Below are positions 7,972 through 11,408 of a stretch of 11,408 bases of DNA, one piece after another. The notes under the pieces were generated by a model. That model was not told where the DNA came from, made no database searches, and saw only the letters and a list, made by a program, of their open reading frames with translations. This DNA comes from a bacterium (GTDB taxonomy: Bacteria > Campylobacterota > Campylobacteria > Campylobacterales > Sulfurimonadaceae), in assembly GCA_018824795.1 (NCBI GenBank), contig JAHJFL010000031.1, positions 1 through 11,408 on the forward strand, written 5' to 3'. How positions within the stretch are numbered: the stretch's first letter is position 1; each line of letters starts with the position of its first letter. A program made the translations under genes and the position numbers.

Positions 7972-8733
7972 TCAGTTAAAGCTCCAGTCAGTTTCAAAAA
8001 CTTTTTTCACTCTTCCCTTAAATGTAATCGTTCTATCGTTCATACCTAAGTACAACGTATCTCCGCTTCTTGGATACACTTCAATATTGTTTGCAATTTT
8101 ACCCTCAAGGTAAGCTCTGTAAAAACAGGCTGCCATTCCGGTTCCACACGCAAGTGTTTCATCTTCAACACCGCGTTCATATGTTCTGACTCTCAAGTTT
8201 TTCCCATCAACATAAGCACTATTAACATTCGCATTATATTTATAACGCAACTCTCTTGCTTCTAGGATGTCAAACTCTTCTATATTTTGCGTAAAACTTA
8301 CAAGATGCGGCACACCTGTGTTTATTTTCCACCAAGATTTTCCATTATGCACTATCTCTTTGTCTAAAACTTCAGGAGGTGTGAGTTCACTTAAAACCAT
8401 TCCGCTTTTTGGTTCATCAGCATCTACTTCTGCGTTTATGACTCCGGCTAAAGTTAAAAAACACATCTTTTTTGGCGCTAAGTTATGTGTAAACGCATAG
8501 TGCGCGCAAGCTCTTGAACCGTTGCCGCACATTTCAGCACTACTTCCGTCCGAGTTGTAAAATTGCCATTCAAAATCATATTCAGAATGAGGAACTATCA
8601 CAATCAAACCATCTGCACCAATACCATTTTGTCTATGGCACAACTCTTTAGCGAGAGAACTTCTGTCCTCTTTTACATCTGAGTGAAAAATGACAAAATC
8701 ATTTCCGTTAGCGCTGTATTTTGCAACTATCAC
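7972..8733 (-). CDS. dapF: diaminopimelate epimerase
   Basis: DapF interconverts LL- and meso-diaminopimelate, feeding lysine and peptidoglycan synthesis without a cofactor. The two catalytic cysteines are visible: Cys69 in EMCGNGSRA and Cys196 in YERGVEDETLACGTG. The N-terminal YSANGNDFVIF (6-16) is the family start, and the 253-residue length is slightly short but normal for this phylum. The start is GTG at 8733-8731, overlapping the coaE stop by 4 nt (GTGA), with a strong AGGAG ribosome-binding site 8 nt upstream inside coaE. This overlap implies translational coupling. It is the last gene of the speE-like - coaE - dapF unit. Confidence 0.98.
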   Translation of the reverse strand: MIVAKYSANGNDFVIFHSDVKEDRSSLAKELCHRQNGIGADGLIVIVPHSEYDFEWQFYNSDGSSAEMCGNGSRACAHYAFTHNLAPKKMCFLTLAGVINAEVDADEPKSGMVLSELTPPEVLDKEIVHNGKSWWKINTGVPHLVSFTQNIEEFDILEARELRYKYNANVNSAYVDGKNLRVRTYERGVEDETLACGTGMAACFYRAYLEGKIANNIEVYPRSGDTLYLGMNDRTITFKGRVKKVFETDWSFN

Positions 8734-9323
8734 AGGTATTTCTCCTTTATCTTTTCTACAAATTCTTCACACTCTTTTTGAAGATGTTTCAAATTTTTTG
8801 AGTTATCAATTACCCACGTTGCCCGTTTTTTCTTCTCTTCAATTGGCATCTGAGAGGCGATTCTTCTCATAGATTCCTCTTTCGAGTAGCCGTTGCGTTT
8901 CATAAAACGCTCTAACTGAACTTCTGGAGGCGTATAAACAACAACACTTTCTTTAATATTATATGCACCATTTTCGAAGAAAAGAGGAATATCTATAAGG
9001 TAAGGAAATTTAAAGCTGTCTTGCTTAATACTGCGTTTTTCTATCTCATCTCTAATTTTTGGATGAAGAAAATCTTCTAAGATCTTTTTTGCTTTGTCAT
9101 CTGCAAAAATAAGTGTTCCGAGCTTTGCACGATTTACTTTTAAACCGTTCAAATACTCAGCTCCAAAAGTCTCTTCAACCCATTTTGAAGAAGCATCTAA
9201 AATCTCATGAGAAATTGTATCTGCATCTATAACCCGCATTCCATTTAATGAAAGTAGCGATGCTACCGTACTCTTACCGGTTGCGATCCCTCCAGTCAAA
9301 GCTATGGCATATTCAAACGCCAT
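8730..9323 (-). CDS. coaE: dephospho-CoA kinase
   Basis: This 197-residue P-loop kinase carries out the last step of coenzyme A synthesis, phosphorylating the 3'-hydroxyl of the ribose of dephospho-CoA. The Walker A motif GGIATGKS is at 11-18, followed by VIDADTISHE (31-40), the conserved DAD segment. HPKIRDEI (87-94) and PLFFENG (113-119) are further CoaE blocks, and the lid region has RFMKRNGYSKEESMRRIASQ. The ATG overlaps the stop of the speE-like gene by 1 nt (TAATG), and the TGA stop overlaps the dapF GTG. As I recall, a spermidine-synthase gene next to coaE also occurs in Helicobacter pylori, so this linkage is old in the phylum. Confidence 0.97.
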   Translation of the reverse strand: MAFEYAIALTGGIATGKSTVASLLSLNGMRVIDADTISHEILDASSKWVEETFGAEYLNGLKVNRAKLGTLIFADDKAKKILEDFLHPKIRDEIEKRSIKQDSFKFPYLIDIPLFFENGAYNIKESVVVYTPPEVQLERFMKRNGYSKEESMRRIASQMPIEEKKKRATWVIDNSKNLKHLQKECEEFVEKIKEKYL

Positions 9324-9868
9324 TAGTTTTTGATGATTCCTAAATACTCTTTACGGATGTAGTTTGGCATAGCGAAAGATGCAATATGCACATCACAGTT
9401 ATAATATTTTAAGCCGTCAATCATATCTGCACGCTGTAAAATAATATCTGCTGTTGGATGGTACTCTTTTGAAGCCAAAAGCGCTGTGCTTCCATTACCT
9501 AAGTTGTATGGCATAATTACTTTAAAGTAGTTCCCTAAAACTTGCATCAGCACTTTATTGCTTTGCACTTCATCAAGTGAGTCATGAGTAATACTCAGCT
9601 GACCATCATCTTTTAAAATACGGCTAATATGCGCTACCACAGCTGCATCAGCACTCATCTCACAAATAACTACATCTGCACTTTTATCTGCTTCAGCTCT
9701 TAATGCATCAAGCGTAGAAGCTATAGTTTTAGACTCTATTTCTCTATGCTTTTGCATCTCATTCTCTAACACATCTGCTTTATTGCTTACAATTAAAACG
9801 TTGCTTGGAACTTTATTTGTACATACTGGTACATGGACCATCATTTCTGGATAGATAAATTCTTTCAT
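9323..9868 (-). CDS. shortened, motif-poor spermidine synthase homologue
   Basis: The 181-residue protein matches the middle and C-terminal parts of SpeE. YPEMMVHVP (6-14) parallels the YqEMlvHvP block before the Rossmann fold, and YYNCDVHIASFAMP (155-168) is the well-kept C-terminal signature. The N-terminal beta domain of about 260-300-residue SpeE proteins is missing, and an in-frame TAA lies 6 nt before the ATG, so this is not a wrong start. The aminopropyl-donor loop GGGDGG is replaced by SNKADV (28-33). The catalytic DxxDP region reads DVVICEMSAD (65-74), without the usual Asp. I infer loss of, or strong change in, spermidine synthase activity. The frame is intact, an AGGAA ribosome-binding site is present, and it is coupled to coaE, so it looks expressed rather than decayed. 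No speD or speA is in the window. Confidence 0.78.
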   Translation of the reverse strand: MKEFIYPEMMVHVPVCTNKVPSNVLIVSNKADVLENEMQKHREIESKTIASTLDALRAEADKSADVVICEMSADAAVVAHISRILKDDGQLSITHDSLDEVQSNKVLMQVLGNYFKVIMPYNLGNGSTALLASKEYHPTADIILQRADMIDGLKYYNCDVHIASFAMPNYIRKEYLGIIKN

Positions 9869-9900
9869 TGTTTAAAATTCCTGATAGTTAATTGAAAGCG

Positions 9901-9909
9901 ATTTTAGCA
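9901..9909 (-). promoter_or_regulatory. extended -10 promoter for speE-like-coaE-dapF
   Basis: The minus strand reads TGCTAAAAT: TG extension, then TAAAAT (5 of 6 matches). It lies 33 nt before the ATG at 9868, giving a leader of roughly 25 nt with an AGGAA ribosome-binding site. T/A-rich runs (TTTTTAAAACTTTTTAA) precede it, as is usual for this phylum. Confidence 0.5.
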
Positions 9910-9984
9910 TATTTGCATTAAAAAGTTTTAAAAAGCTTAAAATATACATATTATTAAGCCCTAATTGATAATTCAAATTTCTAG

Positions 9985-10002
9985 ATAGCAATATATTGCT
10001 AT
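9985..10002. promoter_or_regulatory. 18-bp perfect palindrome, operator candidate for the DUF2892 gene
   Basis: ATAGCAATATATTGCTAT reads identically on both strands and overlaps the TG extension and the first three bases of the -10 of the downstream gene. A dimeric regulator bound here would cover the spacer and -10, the usual position of a repressor site (or of a MerR-type activator). No regulator gene is adjacent, so the binding protein is unknown. Confidence 0.5.
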
Positions 10003-10005
10003 AAT
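9997..10005 (+). promoter_or_regulatory. perfect extended -10 promoter for the DUF2892 gene
   Basis: TGCTATAAT is a full match to TGnTATAAT. It lies 33 nt before the ATG at 10039 and the predicted start of transcription is near 10012. An AAAGG ribosome-binding site follows at about 10026-10030. The -35 area is only A/T-rich. Confidence 0.7.
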
Positions 10006-10038
10006 TCCAACTAATTTTAATAAAATAAAGGTTATATA

Positions 10039-10248
10039 ATGGATTTTAATAAAATCAGATCATTTTGTAGAGTATTTCGTGTTGTTATAGGTTTGGTACT
10101 CATTGTGACCGGTGTAATTCAATTGGGTGCAATGGATGCAGCACCATGGTTCTTTTTAGGTTTACTACCTCTTTTAGCCGGCTTATTTAATTTTTGTCCG
10201 CTTTGTATTATTTCTAAAAAATGCGATCTTCCGAACAGCAAAAACTAA
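10039..10248 (+). CDS. DUF2892-family small membrane protein with CPLC motif
   Basis: The 69-residue protein has a basic N-terminus and two hydrophobic segments (about 13-31 and 36-52), separated by a short turn, so both ends probably lie on the same side of the inner membrane. The pattern RVVIGLVLIVTG ... GLLPLLAGLFNFCPLC fits DUF2892 (the C-terminal membrane part of YgaP-like rhodaneses), but here it stands alone without a rhodanese domain. Cysteines are at 10, 53, 56 and 62; CPLC followed by Cys62 near the membrane edge could bind metal or take part in thiol chemistry, which is speculation. Its function is unknown. It has its own strong promoter with an overlapping palindrome, and a hairpin follows 20 nt after the stop, so it seems to be a single-gene unit. 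Confidence 0.85.
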   Translation: MDFNKIRSFCRVFRVVIGLVLIVTGVIQLGAMDAAPWFFLGLLPLLAGLFNFCPLCIISKKCDLPNSKN

Positions 10249-10267
10249 CGTATAAATTCTTTAGCAC

Positions 10268-10291
10268 AGAGTTCTTTTTCATAAGAACTCT
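10268..10291 (+). terminator. hairpin after the DUF2892 gene, weak terminator candidate
   Basis: AGAGTTCTT (10268-10276) and AAGAACTCT (10283-10291) form a perfect 9-bp stem with loop TTTCAT. The hairpin begins 20 nt after the stop codon. No T-tract follows (AACTAATC), so it is a poor intrinsic terminator, although it may protect the mRNA end. Confidence 0.4.
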
Positions 10292-10343
10292 AACTAATCA
10301 ACTTCCTCAATTCTACTTAACACTTCTCTAAACTCACATAAGA

Positions 10344-10349
10344 TATAAT
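10344..10349 (+). promoter_or_regulatory. -10 element for purM
   Basis: A perfect TATAAT lies 27 nt before the chosen purM start at 10376, without a TG extension. The predicted start of transcription is near 10356, giving a leader of about 20 nt that includes the GGAG ribosome-binding site. Confidence 0.6.
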
Positions 10350-10375
10350 TTCGCACTTTATAAATGGAGTTCTTA

Positions 10376-11371
10376 ATGAGCCAAATTAGCTACAAAGATG
10401 CTGGTGTCGACATTGATGCCGGTAATAGTTTCGTTGAAAATATCAAACCTCTTGTAAAATCTACTAGAATCCCTGGCGTTTTAGGTGGTATTGGTTCTTT
10501 TGCAGGTGCGTTTGAACTGCCTAAAGGTTTCAAAGAGCCTGTGATGCTTGCTGCAACTGATGGAGTTGGCACAAAACTAAAACTCGCAATTGATAGCGGA
10601 ATTCATAACACAGTTGGAATTGATTTAGTTGCTATGTGCGTGAACGATCTTTTATGTAACTTTGGAACTCCTTCATTTTTCCTAGACTATTATGCAACAG
10701 GTAAACTAGATGTTAAAATTGCTACAAGCGTAGTTGCTGGTATTGCTGAGGGCTGTATTAGAAGCGAATGTGCACTTATTGGTGGAGAAACTGCTGAGAT
10801 GCCTGGAATGTACTCTCAAGATGATTACGACTTAGCTGGTTTTGCTGTTGGCGTTGCTGAAAAATCAGAAATGGACAGAGTTTCACTTGTTCGTGCCGGA
10901 CATAAACTTATAGCACTTCCAAGCTCAGGACTACATTCAAATGGTTTCTCACTTGCGAGAAAAGTTCTTTTTGAAAAAATGGGTATGAAATTTGAAGATG
11001 ATTTTAACGGGAAACCATTAATTGAGACGCTTTTAACACCTACAAACATTTACGTGAAAACATTCAAAGCACTTAAAAATGAGATTGTTGCTATGGCTCA
11101 CATTACAGGTGGCGGAATTGTAGAAAACCTTCCTCGCGTTTTACCTGAGCATTTAAGAGCAGAAGTTAAAAAAGCTTCTATCAAAGTACTTCCTATTTTT
11201 GAACTTATGTCAAAATATGTAGCAGAAGATGAAATGTACAGAGCGTTCAATATGGGTGTAGGAATGATTTTAGTAGTTGAAGAGTCAAATGTTGCAAAAG
11301 TTTTATCAGAAACAGACGGTTATCTTATAGGTGAGATTGTAGAAGGAAAACGTGAAGCAATCATGATTTAA
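10376..11371 (+). CDS. purM: phosphoribosylformylglycinamidine cyclo-ligase (AIR synthetase)
   Basis: PurM closes FGAM to aminoimidazole ribonucleotide with ATP in purine synthesis. I choose the ATG at 10376, giving 331 residues starting MSQISYKDAGVDIDAGN. An in-frame ATG at 10364 would add four residues, but GGAG (10366-10369), 6 nt before 10376, is the likely ribosome-binding site and would lie inside the longer form. SYKDAGVDIDAG (5-16) is the family N-terminus; DGVGTKLK (62-69), GIDLVAMCVNDL (81-92) and GGETAEMPGMY (136-146) are the ATP- and substrate-binding blocks of the PurM/PurL fold. HSNGFSLAR and HITGGGIVENLPR are in the C-terminal half. Length is slightly below the usual 340-350. 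The stop codon lies inside a perfect palindrome. No other purine gene is in the window. Confidence 0.97.
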   Translation: MSQISYKDAGVDIDAGNSFVENIKPLVKSTRIPGVLGGIGSFAGAFELPKGFKEPVMLAATDGVGTKLKLAIDSGIHNTVGIDLVAMCVNDLLCNFGTPSFFLDYYATGKLDVKIATSVVAGIAEGCIRSECALIGGETAEMPGMYSQDDYDLAGFAVGVAEKSEMDRVSLVRAGHKLIALPSSGLHSNGFSLARKVLFEKMGMKFEDDFNGKPLIETLLTPTNIYVKTFKALKNEIVAMAHITGGGIVENLPRVLPEHLRAEVKKASIKVLPIFELMSKYVAEDEMYRAFNMGVGMILVVEESNVAKVLSETDGYLIGEIVEGKREAIMI

Positions 11372-11380
11372 ATCATGATT
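11359..11380. repeat. 22-bp perfect palindrome over the purM stop codon
   Basis: Two copies of the self-complementary AATCATGATT (11359-11368 and 11371-11380) are joined by TA, making the whole 22 bp a perfect palindrome. It covers the last codons and the TAA of purM. It may form a hairpin at the mRNA end or be a protein-binding site; no T-tract follows. Confidence 0.55.
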
Positions 11381-11408
11381 ACGACCAGCAATAAAACGCG
11401 CTCTTAAC

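Noticed and set aside
8267..8500. 77-codon plus-strand open frame inside dapF
   Set aside because: It is antisense to dapF, whose catalytic motifs are complete, and shows no recognisable domain.
10364..10375. Upstream ATG for purM
   Set aside because: The GGAG ribosome-binding site lies within this extension and is spaced for 10376, whose product starts like other PurM proteins.
11381..11408. Possible end of a convergent minus-strand gene at the right edge
   Set aside because: One minus-strand frame ends in TAA at 11379-11381, but only nine codons are visible and none is recognisable.

Overview
The window looks like chromosomal housekeeping DNA from a Campylobacterota (epsilonproteobacterial) genome, most like Sulfurimonas or a close relative. 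I base this on the AT-rich sequence, the protein sequences, the extended -10 promoters (TGnTAtAAT-like) without clear -35 boxes, and gene orders that I recall from Helicobacter and Campylobacter (tig-clpP-def; a spermidine-synthase homologue next to coaE). The genus is an inference from memory, not a database match. I see no insertion sequence, prophage, CRISPR array, tRNA or rRNA.

Layout. Positions 1-874 hold the N-terminal 291 codons of a ComM/YifB-family AAA+ ATPase on the minus strand, running off the left edge. Positions 959-4465 are a tight minus-strand cluster, tig - clpP - GGDEF protein - def, with gaps of 3, 9 and 9 nt. It joins chaperoning of new chains at the ribosome (trigger factor), N-terminal deformylation (Def) and proteolysis (ClpP). 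The embedded GGDEF protein has lost its catalytic signature (GGGKF in place of GGDEF) but keeps an RxxD inhibitory-site motif at the canonical spacing. Positions 4551-6339 are the overlapping pair glmM - lspA (minus strand): a cell-wall precursor enzyme and the lipoprotein signal peptidase. A divergent promoter region (6340-6485) separates these from rpsT - prfA (plus strand): ribosomal protein S20 and release factor 1.

A 145-bp convergent spacer with two abutting hairpins follows. Then comes the minus-strand cluster speE-like - coaE - dapF (9868-7972), which is translationally coupled (1-nt TAATG overlap and 4-nt GTGA overlap). Its first gene is a shortened, motif-poor spermidine-synthase homologue. 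Divergent from it is a 69-codon DUF2892 membrane protein, whose perfect extended -10 overlaps an 18-bp perfect palindrome. It is followed by purM (AIR synthetase), which ends inside a 22-bp perfect palindrome near the right edge.

Most of the window is ordinary core metabolism and translation. The parts most worth a second look are the catalytically degenerate GGDEF protein inside the tig-clpP-def operon, the degenerate SpeE homologue, and the operator-like palindrome at the DUF2892 promoter. I found no convincing wholly new multi-gene system.
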